From the NCBI GenBank assembly GCA_035529155.1, contig DATKXF010000043.1:1-43732 (forward strand): 43,732 nt of DNA, read 5' to 3'. The notes under the pieces are model-generated. The model ran no database searches, had not been told where the DNA came from, and saw only the letters and a list, made by a program, of their open reading frames with translations. How positions within the stretch are numbered: position 1 is the first letter of the stretch; each line of letters opens with the position of its first letter. Below are positions 7,989-16,478 of this stretch, in pieces. The position numbers and the translations under genes were made by a program. The stretch is from JAAEEP01 sp035529155 (GTDB lineage: Archaea > Thermoplasmatota > Thermoplasmata > Methanomassiliicoccales > JAAEEP01).

Positions 7989-10384
7989 GTCTCAAGGACC
8001 AGACCGCTTGAGCCGTCCTCCCCCTCCTTGACATAGATGACGTTTCCCATGAATTCCTTCACGTCGTCTATGTGGGTAATGAGAAATATCTGCTTGAACT
8101 TGTTGGACAACCGGTTCAAGGTGGACAATATGTTCCTTTTCCTGGTCTGATCCTGGGATCCGAAAATCTCGTCGAGTATGAGGAAATCTACGCTGCTTCC
8201 GGATCTATCAGCGATCACCCTTGAAATCGCAAGTCTCAAGCAGAGGTTGGCGAGATCCCCCTCCCCACCAGAATAGCGCTCCAGCCTGAACTTCTCCCCC
8301 CCGTCGAAGATGAAGACGTTGTAATCCTTGTCAATCTCCATGCCTCCGTACTTGGACTCGGTCATCTCGTTGAAAATGGATGACGATATCTCGGAAAGGG
8401 TGGGAACTATCCTGGAGATGAGATTTGACTTGAAGTCCCCCATGAGATTCGCCAAGGTGGTCATCATGAAGATCCTGCCCTCGTAATCTTTCTTGAGCTG
8501 AACCTTCTCCTTCAAAGCCTTCAGCTCGTTCTTCAGGGTCTCCTTTTTTCCATCGAGCACCCTAATCTCCCCGTTGAGTTCGGATATGCGAGCCCCGAGC
8601 TTGTCCCTGGAGGACAGCAGGGTCTCGTACCTTTCCCTCAAAGAGGCCAGCTTCTCCTCGTTATAACCTATGGATTCCAGTTTGATCGCGACCTCGTCCA
8701 TGCTACCTCGCTGGTCAGCCATCGCCTTGTCCAACCCGGTGATCTCCTCTGAAAGTCGAGGGAGCCGCTCGAGCCTGCCCCGTATCTCCCCATATCTCCT
8801 GGCAGGACCCTTCAGATTATCGATCTGCTGCTTGACATCCTCAAAGGACTTTTCATCAAAAGTGACGTCACCCAGCTCTTCAAGTCTGGAAACAAGATCA
8901 GAGATCTCATCGTTCAGCTCGCTCATCTTGTTCTGGCATCCTCTGATCCCTTCCCGCAGTTTGGCTAGTTCGAGTTGGGAAGCCCTGAGTTTCTCGAGGC
9001 GGCTCTCCAGCACCTCTTTCCTTTTGGTCTCCTTCTCCAGATCGATCTCAAGTCTCGATCTCTCCTCTGTGAATTTGTATATGCTCTCCTTGGACTTCTC
9101 TATCTCACTGTTCATCTTATCCAGTAGGAACTGGTGTTGATCCTCGAGCTTCCTCTCGCAAGTAGGGCAATTGCTCTCTGGACCCAATCGATTAATATCA
9201 TCCCACTTGGCAAGGGTTTCGTCCCTCTCCCTGGCTTTCCCTCTAATCTCGGCACCCAGTTCGCTGATCCTTCCCCGTATTCGGGAGATGGAATCCTCGG
9301 CTTGCTTAAGGGCTCCGCTCACCTTGGGGATACCGGTCTCAGGGTCCCCGATACCGGAGACCGATTCCTGACTCCGGCCGATCTTCTCTTCGATGGCTAA
9401 TACCTGGTCCCTGAGGGAGTCCAACCTTTGCTTGATCGACACCATCTCCTGGTATGGGGTCCGGGCTCCATCCATGGTCTCTTTGACCTCGACCAGCCTT
9501 TCCAGCAGTTCGCTCTTCTTCCTCAGGTCCTCCAGCTCACTATTGAGGGTTTCCAGGGTTTGCCTCTCTTTGAGAGCAGACAGCTTCCGATCCTCGAGAC
9601 CTTTGAGGTAGCTCCTCTTACCCGCAAGTTCTCTTTGCATCCTGTGGAACTCGCCTTCGATGGACACCAATGCATCCCTCTCCTCCCTTACCTCAGCGAT
9701 ATGCTTGTCCACCTGCTCTCTCTCGGCCTTTACCGATTCCATGTTATTTTTGTGAACATCCACGATTCGTTCGATCTCCTCGATGTCCACCATAATCTTC
9801 TGTGTTCTGTCCTTTCCCTCTCCATCCAGCAGCATGTCCGAATATGCCCTGACCTGGCTCTCCAGTCCTGATCTGTCGGTCCTGATCGAGCTGATGACCC
9901 TATCGAGGACGTCGATGTCCAACATTCTCAGGATGAGTTGCCTCCTCTCTCCTGGAGGAAGGATCGAAAGGGCGTCAAGGTCCTTCTGTCTAGCGAACAC
10001 CGAAATGAAGAATGCCTTGTAGTCCATTCCAAGTCTTTCCGCGAGAACCTGGATGACAGCCCTGTCACCGTCCGCCTGCAGTTGATTGTTGATGTCCAAG
10101 GTGACCATCATCTTCAGGTCCTTACCACGCATCTCCCGATGCACCCTATATTGATCGCCATCCATCTCAAATTCTAAGAGTACTGAGCACTCATCCCCCG
10201 GCGAAGCTCCGGTCCAGCGTACCTCTTCCTTGCTAGTCCTCTGGGCATCATTGCCGTACAAAGCCCATGAGATAGCCTCGATTAAGGTGCTCTTTCCAAC
10301 ACCGTTGGGGCCGATGATGCCTATGACTCCATCCGGGAACTCAACTGCCGCGTGTCTGAATTTACGGTAATTGTGAAGCTCCAT
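7985..10384 (-). CDS. rad50: DNA double-strand break repair ATPase Rad50
   Basis: A 799-residue SMC-like ATPase. Walker A is GPNGVGKST at residues 25-33, followed by the long antiparallel coiled coil with a zinc hook CPTC (Cys406-Cys409), then the ABC signature RYSGGE and Walker B FLILDEIFGSQD near the C-terminus. Length and layout are normal for archaeal Rad50. With Mre11, encoded 5 nt upstream, it forms the complex that tethers and resects DNA ends. The ATG start gives MELHNYRKF, a few residues shorter at the N-terminus than typical Rad50. In-frame codons just upstream (CTG AGA TAC) would fit the family pattern, so the true start may be slightly further 5', but ATG is the simplest choice. 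Confidence 0.96.
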   Translation of the reverse strand: MELHNYRKFRHAAVEFPDGVIGIIGPNGVGKSTLIEAISWALYGNDAQRTSKEEVRWTGASPGDECSVLLEFEMDGDQYRVHREMRGKDLKMMVTLDINNQLQADGDRAVIQVLAERLGMDYKAFFISVFARQKDLDALSILPPGERRQLILRMLDIDVLDRVISSIRTDRSGLESQVRAYSDMLLDGEGKDRTQKIMVDIEEIERIVDVHKNNMESVKAEREQVDKHIAEVREERDALVSIEGEFHRMQRELAGKRSYLKGLEDRKLSALKERQTLETLNSELEDLRKKSELLERLVEVKETMDGARTPYQEMVSIKQRLDSLRDQVLAIEEKIGRSQESVSGIGDPETGIPKVSGALKQAEDSISRIRGRISELGAEIRGKARERDETLAKWDDINRLGPESNCPTCERKLEDQHQFLLDKMNSEIEKSKESIYKFTEERSRLEIDLEKETKRKEVLESRLEKLRASQLELAKLREGIRGCQNKMSELNDEISDLVSRLEELGDVTFDEKSFEDVKQQIDNLKGPARRYGEIRGRLERLPRLSEEITGLDKAMADQRGSMDEVAIKLESIGYNEEKLASLRERYETLLSSRDKLGARISELNGEIRVLDGKKETLKNELKALKEKVQLKKDYEGRIFMMTTLANLMGDFKSNLISRIVPTLSEISSSIFNEMTESKYGGMEIDKDYNVFIFDGGEKFRLERYSGGEGDLANLCLRLAISRVIADRSGSSVDFLILDEIFGSQDQTRKRNILSTLNRLSNKFKQIFLITHIDDVKEFMGNVIYVKEGEDGSSGLVLET

Positions 10385-10389
10385 GTATC

Positions 10390-11511
10390 TCAGTCTGATT
10401 CTTCCAGCCCCCTCGTTAGGTATTCCAGACCCTTCTCCTGCAGAGAATCCTTATCCACTTTCTCCACTGGATAATGTTCAAGGAAGGTGACGAACTCGTG
10501 TTCCAGGGAGTCAATTCTGGAGCTGGTCCATTGGACCGAAATTCCATCCTGTTTCATCTCGAACCTACGCTCGAAGTGCATCGCGCCAGAGCTGAGCTGA
10601 TCGATGCGATGGAAGTCGAGCGCTCTGTAGGTGCTCGAGGGGATGTTCCTCACCACCAACCTCACTATCCTCCCCTGGAGTTCCTGGCCTTCTAATAGGT
10701 CAACTATCTCCTTCTGGAGGGAGGAATGGTCCATCTTGTTAGCGTCCAGGGGACCGAGGTCGAGCATGGGCCTTGTCCAGAGTTCATGGAACAACCTAGT
10801 TCCGCTCTCCAGGTCCACCTCCAAAAATCCCTTCCTCTGCCTTGCCTCGGAGAAGGAGAATCGCTCTGTGGATCCCGAGTAGCAGGCGTTGTACATTACC
10901 TCGCTGTACTCGTGAAAGTGCCCCAATGCTATGTAATCGAAATCAGGTCTGAGATATGACGTGTTGATTAACTGCTCGTTGAACTCATCCATCTTGAAGA
11001 CCCCGAGTCCGATCACGCCTCCATGTAGCATGGCCACATCGTACTTCTCCTTCCTTGAGGGCTTTAACAGCTGAAGCTGCTCGTGGAGGTTATCCCCCTC
11101 CGTATGGGGCATAGCGTGGATGGTCATATCCCCAATTTCGATTTGCTCTAACCTCCCGCGGAAGACTGGGTGAATGTCCCTGATGTAATCGAAAACCCTC
11201 ATAACCGACCCGGTCTCCCGGAGTCTAGGCGTTGAATGGTTCCCCGCGATCACCACCACGGGTATCCCCGATTCCGTCAGCCTTATCAGTTGGTCAAGTG
11301 CGAAGGTGAGCGCCCTATTCGTAGGCCTGACCGAGTCGAAGAGGTCGCCACTATGCAGGACCGCGTCGGGCTTTAATTCAATGGCCTTGTCGACGAACCG
11401 CTCGAAGGCGTTGTACACGTCGACCTCTCTCTGGTTTAGTCCGGTCTCCTCGTCGACCTTTCTATACGTCGTATAACCCAGATGCGTGTCTGAGACGTGG
11501 ACTATCCTCAA
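10390..11511 (-). CDS. mre11: DNA double-strand break repair nuclease Mre11
   Basis: A 373-residue calcineurin-like metallophosphoesterase with the Mre11 motifs in order: VSDTHLG (residues 6-12), LHSGDLFD, VIAGNHSTPR, AMPH, and the late LGHFHEY histidines. Mre11 is the Mn-dependent nuclease of the Mre11-Rad50 complex, giving 3'-5' exonuclease and endonuclease activity on DNA ends. The start is TTG 11511, directly followed by RIVHVSDTH, with an AGGGGTG ribosome-binding site at 11517-11523 (spacing 5). It is the first gene of its operon, with a TATA-like box near 11558-11567. Herein the usual archaeal partner NurA is not encoded beside it. Confidence 0.95.
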   Translation of the reverse strand: MRIVHVSDTHLGYTTYRKVDEETGLNQREVDVYNAFERFVDKAIELKPDAVLHSGDLFDSVRPTNRALTFALDQLIRLTESGIPVVVIAGNHSTPRLRETGSVMRVFDYIRDIHPVFRGRLEQIEIGDMTIHAMPHTEGDNLHEQLQLLKPSRKEKYDVAMLHGGVIGLGVFKMDEFNEQLINTSYLRPDFDYIALGHFHEYSEVMYNACYSGSTERFSFSEARQRKGFLEVDLESGTRLFHELWTRPMLDLGPLDANKMDHSSLQKEIVDLLEGQELQGRIVRLVVRNIPSSTYRALDFHRIDQLSSGAMHFERRFEMKQDGISVQWTSSRIDSLEHEFVTFLEHYPVEKVDKDSLQEKGLEYLTRGLEESD

Positions 11512-11557
11512 AATTCACCCCTCTCGTTCAACGATGCCTCAATCCCTAATGTCAATG

Positions 11558-11567
11558 CTTTTTAATA
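11558..11567 (-). promoter_or_regulatory. TATA-like box of mre11-rad50-xpf operon
   Basis: On the minus strand ATATTAAAAA lies about 50 nt upstream of the mre11 TTG, predicting a 5' leader of roughly 25 nt that carries the AGGGGTG ribosome-binding site. Confidence 0.4.
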
Positions 11568-11672
11568 TGATTATCAAGACCCCTCTGAAATTACCGTTGA
11601 GAATCTACTTCTCCTCTTGCCTTTTATCAATTCCGCAATTCCTGCAGTCCATTATGAAAGGGTCACGCACTC

Positions 11673-13217
11673 CTAGAAGAATCGGAAGTCCTTCTCCGAT
11701 GTCTTGATATCCTCTTTGCTATCGGCATTCGATGAAGATAGTTCTTTCCCAAGCCTCTCCTCGTAGAGATGGACCTTCACTGGTACGGCGAAGGGTGTGA
11801 ATGGCGAGGCGATCAGAGCCTCTCCTGGCATGAGCATCTGTATCTCGTTATCGAGTCGGGATACGTCCTGCTTGGCCGAGTCTCTGAGAATGCTCCTGTC
11901 CCTCTTATCGGCTAGTCCCAATATGAACAGCGTGTTGAACTGGGAGATGATTTCCTCATCTATCAGCTTGGGCTGCTGCGATACCGCGCAAAGGCCCACC
12001 TTGAACTTCCTCCCCTCCCTGGCGATCTGGGCGAAGACCGATCCTTTCGCCTCTGATAGGACACGCTGGGCCTCCTCCATGGCGATCAGCACTGGAGGGA
12101 TGCGGTCGAAGGCTCCCTTGTCGGAATACATCGACTTGTTCTTCTCGAAGACGGCCCTGGATAGAACTGTGGAAATCAGGAGTTCCTCTGCTTCGAACAT
12201 GTTCGAGGTATCCACCAGTACAACCTTACCACAATGGAGGCAGTCCATGATGTGTCTGGTCACCGATAGCTTGGGATCGGTGGTGATGAGCCCGAACTGG
12301 AATATGCTTTCCAGCCTCCTCTTGATGACGTTGATCGTCCCTTCGTGGAACCTTCCCGACAGATCTTCCGATATCTCTGATACTCCTTTCTCGTCAAGAT
12401 CGACCAACCAAGACTCGCCGTATTTGAACTGTGCCGCCTGCAGGCACTCCAGCTGTGGTTGCGTGAACTCGTAGAGGTTCTGCAGGTCGGCGATCTCGAT
12501 TTCCCTTGCAGCAATACGAAGGGAGTTGTAAGGGCCGTCCAGTGGTCGTGAGCTGAATACCTCCAGGGAATTCTTCACTTTCGCCTGAGAGAGTCCCATT
12601 TTGCCCTTCTCGCCTCCGTCGTAGTACTCGCCATGGGGATCCATGATCAGAAAACCGTATGTCTTAGAATGCATGCAGGAGAGGGCCAGGTTCTTCATCA
12701 GGTTGCTTTTGCCCATTCCGGTGGTGGCGAATATCCCGATGTGGTGTGGTATCGCCCTTCCGGATATGCCAACCGAGAAATCGAGAACGCTATCTCCAGA
12801 CCGAAGATTGCCCACCTCGATATCTCCAAGGAAACGCTCTAGGAAACGGTAGTCCTCCTCTGTCGCCCTTCTGACCTTCGAGAAGTGTGAAGGCAAACTC
12901 TTTGTCTTCCTGAAGACCTCCCCCTCGATGTACCCCAAAGGAACGCACACGCCAAGACGATAGAGCCGGTCTTGATAGAGGGACGGATCACCATGACCCC
13001 CGGCGTCCTTTGCCAAGAGCTCTCCAGCCTCCTTCTTCATCCAGTCATCTCGCTCGGCGTCCGCCCCGTACTCGATGTCCATGACCCTGATAAGGTACTT
13101 TGTTCCATTCCCATCATCGTCAACGATGAGCATCTCGCCGACCTGAAGAGGTTCATCACAGCCCGCTCTGAAACTGGTCTCGAGAACCCTGTTCCCCACT
13201 ACTCGGCCCATGTGCAT
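11673..13217 (-). CDS. herA: DNA translocase/helicase HerA
   Basis: A 514-residue ATPase of the HerA-FtsK superfamily. A HAS-barrel occupies about residues 1-100 (MGRVVGNRVLETSFRA), Walker A is ATTGMGKSN at about 164-172, Walker B is VLIAMEEAQRV, and the IAREGRKFKVGLCAVSQQP and FNTLFILGLADKRD blocks are typical of HerA. HerA is a hexameric DNA pump that works with nuclease NurA and Mre11-Rad50 to generate 3' overhangs for recombination. The ATG 13217 has a strong AAAGGAGG site upstream, and a TATA-like TTTTAAAC lies at about 13267-13275 on the minus strand. A 161-nt gap and a separate promoter divide it from mre11, with the same orientation. Confidence 0.95.
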   Translation of the reverse strand: MHMGRVVGNRVLETSFRAGCDEPLQVGEMLIVDDDGNGTKYLIRVMDIEYGADAERDDWMKKEAGELLAKDAGGHGDPSLYQDRLYRLGVCVPLGYIEGEVFRKTKSLPSHFSKVRRATEEDYRFLERFLGDIEVGNLRSGDSVLDFSVGISGRAIPHHIGIFATTGMGKSNLMKNLALSCMHSKTYGFLIMDPHGEYYDGGEKGKMGLSQAKVKNSLEVFSSRPLDGPYNSLRIAAREIEIADLQNLYEFTQPQLECLQAAQFKYGESWLVDLDEKGVSEISEDLSGRFHEGTINVIKRRLESIFQFGLITTDPKLSVTRHIMDCLHCGKVVLVDTSNMFEAEELLISTVLSRAVFEKNKSMYSDKGAFDRIPPVLIAMEEAQRVLSEAKGSVFAQIAREGRKFKVGLCAVSQQPKLIDEEIISQFNTLFILGLADKRDRSILRDSAKQDVSRLDNEIQMLMPGEALIASPFTPFAVPVKVHLYEERLGKELSSSNADSKEDIKTSEKDFRFF

Positions 13218-13326
13218 TCAAGTGTTCCTCCTTTCGGTTGCGGAACTATGGGCCAATCGGTCTACTGTTTAAAATCGTTTCCTGGTGTGGACTGAAAATG
13301 AATTTACAAGAGAAATAGAAAATGGA

Positions 13327-13518
13327 TCAAGGGTTGGAATTTACTTCTAACCTCATGATCCTCTTTGCCATGTCCTCTAGGAGGGGCCATGACTTGTAAT
13401 CACAGACCATCGCAGGTAGGGGGCAGTTGTGGCAGGTGAGGCTATCTAGCATCTCTTTCTCCGCACCGTACATGTCAAAGTAGCAACCCTTAGGGCGCAT
13501 CTCGCAATCGTTCTGCAT
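13327..13518 (-). CDS. Small cysteine-containing protein, function unknown
   Basis: A 63-residue frame with cysteines at 5, 12, 29, 32 and 39, including a CHNCPLP pair that could bind zinc or an Fe-S cluster. The composition is protein-like and the ATG is preceded by an AT-rich promoter-like segment (CTTTAATTTT about 20 nt upstream). There is no good ribosome-binding site, as in a leaderless gene. It ends about 110 nt before the herA start on the same strand. I do not recognise the family, and the call rests on the cysteine pattern and the otherwise empty region. Confidence 0.5.
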   Translation of the reverse strand: MQNDCEMRPKGCYFDMYGAEKEMLDSLTCHNCPLPAMVCDYKSWPLLEDMAKRIMRLEVNSNP

Positions 13519-13619
13519 TTTATCGATTTGAAAATTAAAGACATCTAGTACTTAATCATGGCTGGGTAACCAAAATTCTGGGATGATTAGTTCAGCATTG
13601 GATTCCCATGGCCCAATCC

Positions 13620-13626
13620 TTATTAA
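13620..13626 (+). promoter_or_regulatory. TATA box of FtsZ-like gene (leaderless GTG start)
   Basis: TTATTAA is centred 26 nt before GTG 13649, so transcription should begin at the start codon. This favours GTG 13649 over the later in-frame ATG at 13718. Confidence 0.5.
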
Positions 13627-13648
13627 TCCAAATCGGGATTGACCCGAC

Positions 13649-14638
13649 GTGTCGCGAAGGGGCGTCTCCTCACCGTTCTTCAAACAGTCGCAAATCACAG
13701 GCCCTGGGCAGTTCAAGATGAGCGAGCCCGAGCTCCATCTGATGGGAGAAGATGAGCCCAGGAGAAAGCCGACCATAAAGGTCATTGGTGTGGGGGGAGC
13801 GGGATGCAATGCCATCACCGATTCACCTTTCAATAACATTGCAGTCTGCACCGCATTGGAGGACACTCGGGCGGTCAGGCTTGAATCACGTGTCCTGGTA
13901 AACCCCGACCATATAGATTTCATGAAAGAGACCCCGTTCAGGACAGTAAGGTCCATCAAGTTCGAATTCAAGGATTGGTTGGAGGAGGCGGTGGGCGAGC
14001 CAGACATCGTCTTCGTCTTTGCGGGTCTCGGGGGAGACACAGGTAGCTACATCGCGCCGGTGGTGGCTGACGTCTGTAAGAAGAAGGCAGGGCTATGCAT
14101 CTCCAGCGTTGCCCTTCCATTCTCAGTCGAGGGAAAAGACCGCAGATGCGTGGCCGACTGCTGCCTGACGAAAGTATGCGAAGCCTCGGATATCACCATG
14201 ACCTATCCCAACGACCATCTGCTAAAGATGGTCCCCAACCTTCCACTGGGAAAGGCATTCAATGTAATGAACCGGATCATGATGGTGCCTTTGTTGGAGC
14301 TGGAGAAGGTTCTTACGGTTGGAGACCTTGAGGTGGTGAGACGGGATTTCACTCGTTCCCATTCCTGCCGCCTTGGGGTGGGAACAGGATCCGGAGAACT
14401 CGGTGAACTGAGGGCTCTTGAAGAGGCGATAACCTCTCCATGGTTCGACTTTGATAAGGATCGCGTCATGTCCGCCCTGGTAACGATATCCTCAGGCGAG
14501 GTGGAGGAGGAGGCTGTGTGCAGGGTGCTCGATGAGCTGAGTAAGAGAATGCCCTATGCCCGAATCAACTACGCAGGAATATGCGACAAAGATCTGGGCG
14601 CCAAATACAAGGTCATGTTGGTTCTGGGATTCGCGTGA
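13649..14638 (+). CDS. Divergent FtsZ/tubulin-family GTPase paralogue
   Basis: A 329-residue protein with an FtsZ-type nucleotide-binding domain. T1 is GVGGAGCN at residues 47-54, the T4 loop region reads FAGLGGDTGS at 124-133, and VALPFSVEGKDRR, YPNDHLLKMVPNLPLGKAF and the C-terminal beta-sheet block follow in FtsZ order. It departs from true FtsZ in key places. The GGGTGTG tubulin signature is GGDTGSY. The T7 synergy loop, normally NxDxxD, reads VGDLEVVR (about 224-231), with the catalytic second Asp apparently a Val. The region around T3 also lacks NTD. It may bind nucleotide but is unlikely to be a normal self-activating GTPase, so a role other than the division ring is likely. A later start at ATG 13718 would remove a poorly structured 23-residue leader. 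Confidence 0.85.
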   Translation: MSRRGVSSPFFKQSQITGPGQFKMSEPELHLMGEDEPRRKPTIKVIGVGGAGCNAITDSPFNNIAVCTALEDTRAVRLESRVLVNPDHIDFMKETPFRTVRSIKFEFKDWLEEAVGEPDIVFVFAGLGGDTGSYIAPVVADVCKKKAGLCISSVALPFSVEGKDRRCVADCCLTKVCEASDITMTYPNDHLLKMVPNLPLGKAFNVMNRIMMVPLLELEKVLTVGDLEVVRRDFTRSHSCRLGVGTGSGELGELRALEEAITSPWFDFDKDRVMSALVTISSGEVEEEAVCRVLDELSKRMPYARINYAGICDKDLGAKYKVMLVLGFA

Positions 14639-14639
14639 C

Positions 14640-16409
14640 TCATTTATGTTCCTCACTATCCTTCATTCCCTCCCTTATGGCATCACACACCCTGGTGTGA
14701 ACGGAGTGGAAAGTGCTCCAGAGTATGTAGACCGTTATTCCGCTGAGCACCACAAGTGCCAAGAGCAGGAACCACGGGACCCCTTCCGCCATGGAGATGA
14801 ATGGAAGTATCAGGAACAAAATGATCATTCCAGCTATGGCGGAGATTATACTTGCGAAGACCTTGTGAATTATTCTGGGATCACCTTCGCTGCATTCCTC
14901 CGATTCAACCGTCCAGGTTGTGAAGAGATCGGTGATTCTTCTCAAATGGCTCACCATGCTGGCGATGAGAGGGGCCAGCAGTATCAATGTGACCATCAAG
15001 AGCCCGATTGCCAGGAGACCCTCGTCGATTCCCGAAAGTGGTGGAAGGTTCCTCAGGCCGTAGACGAGGTTAGCCCCTATCACGATGACAACCAGGACTA
15101 TGACATCGATAAAAATCATGCCGATCTCGTGCCTCACCTCCGCGGTCCTGGTGGATGAGCTCGATATCCTCTTTCTGGTGATCGTCCTCATATCCTCGAT
15201 GCTGATGATGACGGATTTCATCGAGGGCGGCAGTCGTGATTTAATCCACTGGACGATCTTGGGGGAACGCCATTGTATTAGGGGATATACCAGCATAGTC
15301 ATGAGTGTCGCTGCAAGAACAGAGGAATAGAAACCTCCCCCAATGATGCCTGTGTCCAGGCCGACCTTGGCGATTATTATGGAAAACTCTCCCATGGTGA
15401 CCATGCTCAAGCCAGCGAGGAGAGAGTTCTCGGCACTTCTGTTCGCCACGTAGGCGGCGAAGGTCACGGCGAAGATACTAGCCATGATGAAGACCGCCGC
15501 GATGAGAACTGCCGTGGGAATGCTCTCCCCCAGGGTGGTCGGATCGATGATCATTCCCATGGAGACGAAGAATATGGCCACGAAAAGTATGTTGACGGGG
15601 CGCACATTGGACGCTACCATATCAGCCGATTTGGCCTGGGAGATTATGATCCCCATGATGAATGCCCCGATCGCCACTGACAGCTCGACCGCAAGCGATA
15701 ACAGCACCATGCCGAAGCAGAGTCCCAAAGAGACAAGGAGCACCGTCTCCTGCCTGAATTCCCTGCACATACGGTCTATTGCTCTTGGGACCACCAGCAG
15801 TCCTAAGGTCAATCCAACAGCTATGAAAAGTACTACCTTGAGGGCGATCTCGATCACCGGGAAGATATCCAGCGACGCATCGCTTGTCATTGGCGAGATG
15901 AGCGCGAGAACGATGATCACGAAGAAGTCCTCGATGATGAGCATTCCTATCACCGCGCTACCGCAGTCACTTCCCACAGTTCCCCGGTCTATTAGCGTCT
16001 TTGTGATGAGCGCTGTCGAGCTGATGGCCATTACCGATCCCAGCAGGAACGATTCAATCGTCCCCCATCCTAGCAGTGAGCCGAGGGAGTAACCGATCGC
16101 CATCATTATGGTTATCTCGATCGTACCTGCCACGGCCGCGAACAGTCCGATCTTTCGGAGCCGTTTCAGGTTGAACTCCAGTCCCAGAGAGAACATGAGG
16201 AGTATGATGCCCAGGTCGGCAAAGAACGACACCGAATCTGGATCCCTCACGGTAAGGAAGGGTATGACCCCAGCTCCCAGTATGAGTCCTCCAAGTAGGT
16301 ATCCGATGGCCGGAGGATATTTCAGCCGAGGTAGAATCAGGGCCGAGATGCCGACCACTATCATTATTACCGTAATATCTACGATGAAGTCCATCCCGAT
16401 CTCAGCCAA
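14640..16409 (-). CDS. Kef-type cation:proton antiporter with extra C-terminal membrane domain
   Basis: A 589-residue membrane protein. Residues 1-390 are the CPA2 (Kef/NapA-like) sodium/potassium-proton exchanger core: many hydrophobic segments, the GYLLGGLILG helix, LLMFSLGLEFNL, the unwound-helix region SSTALITKTLIDRG and MLIIEDFFVII, with the membrane Asp. Instead of the usual cytosolic TrkA-N/RCK regulatory domain, a basic linker (about 395-420, TRKRISSSSTR) leads to four additional predicted membrane segments (about 430-580). The C-terminal domain is not one I recognise. It would exchange Na+ or K+ for protons across the cytoplasmic membrane. It converges on the FtsZ-like gene with a 1-nt gap. 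Confidence 0.88.
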   Translation of the reverse strand: MAEIGMDFIVDITVIMIVVGISALILPRLKYPPAIGYLLGGLILGAGVIPFLTVRDPDSVSFFADLGIILLMFSLGLEFNLKRLRKIGLFAAVAGTIEITIMMAIGYSLGSLLGWGTIESFLLGSVMAISSTALITKTLIDRGTVGSDCGSAVIGMLIIEDFFVIIVLALISPMTSDASLDIFPVIEIALKVVLFIAVGLTLGLLVVPRAIDRMCREFRQETVLLVSLGLCFGMVLLSLAVELSVAIGAFIMGIIISQAKSADMVASNVRPVNILFVAIFFVSMGMIIDPTTLGESIPTAVLIAAVFIMASIFAVTFAAYVANRSAENSLLAGLSMVTMGEFSIIIAKVGLDTGIIGGGFYSSVLAATLMTMLVYPLIQWRSPKIVQWIKSRLPPSMKSVIISIEDMRTITRKRISSSSTRTAEVRHEIGMIFIDVIVLVVIVIGANLVYGLRNLPPLSGIDEGLLAIGLLMVTLILLAPLIASMVSHLRRITDLFTTWTVESEECSEGDPRIIHKVFASIISAIAGMIILFLILPFISMAEGVPWFLLLALVVLSGITVYILWSTFHSVHTRVCDAIREGMKDSEEHK

Positions 16410-16478
16410 CCGACACCCCTGCCATCAAGAATCCAAGGTTGCAAATAACGTGATTCTTTGATTTGGACCTATCGAATC

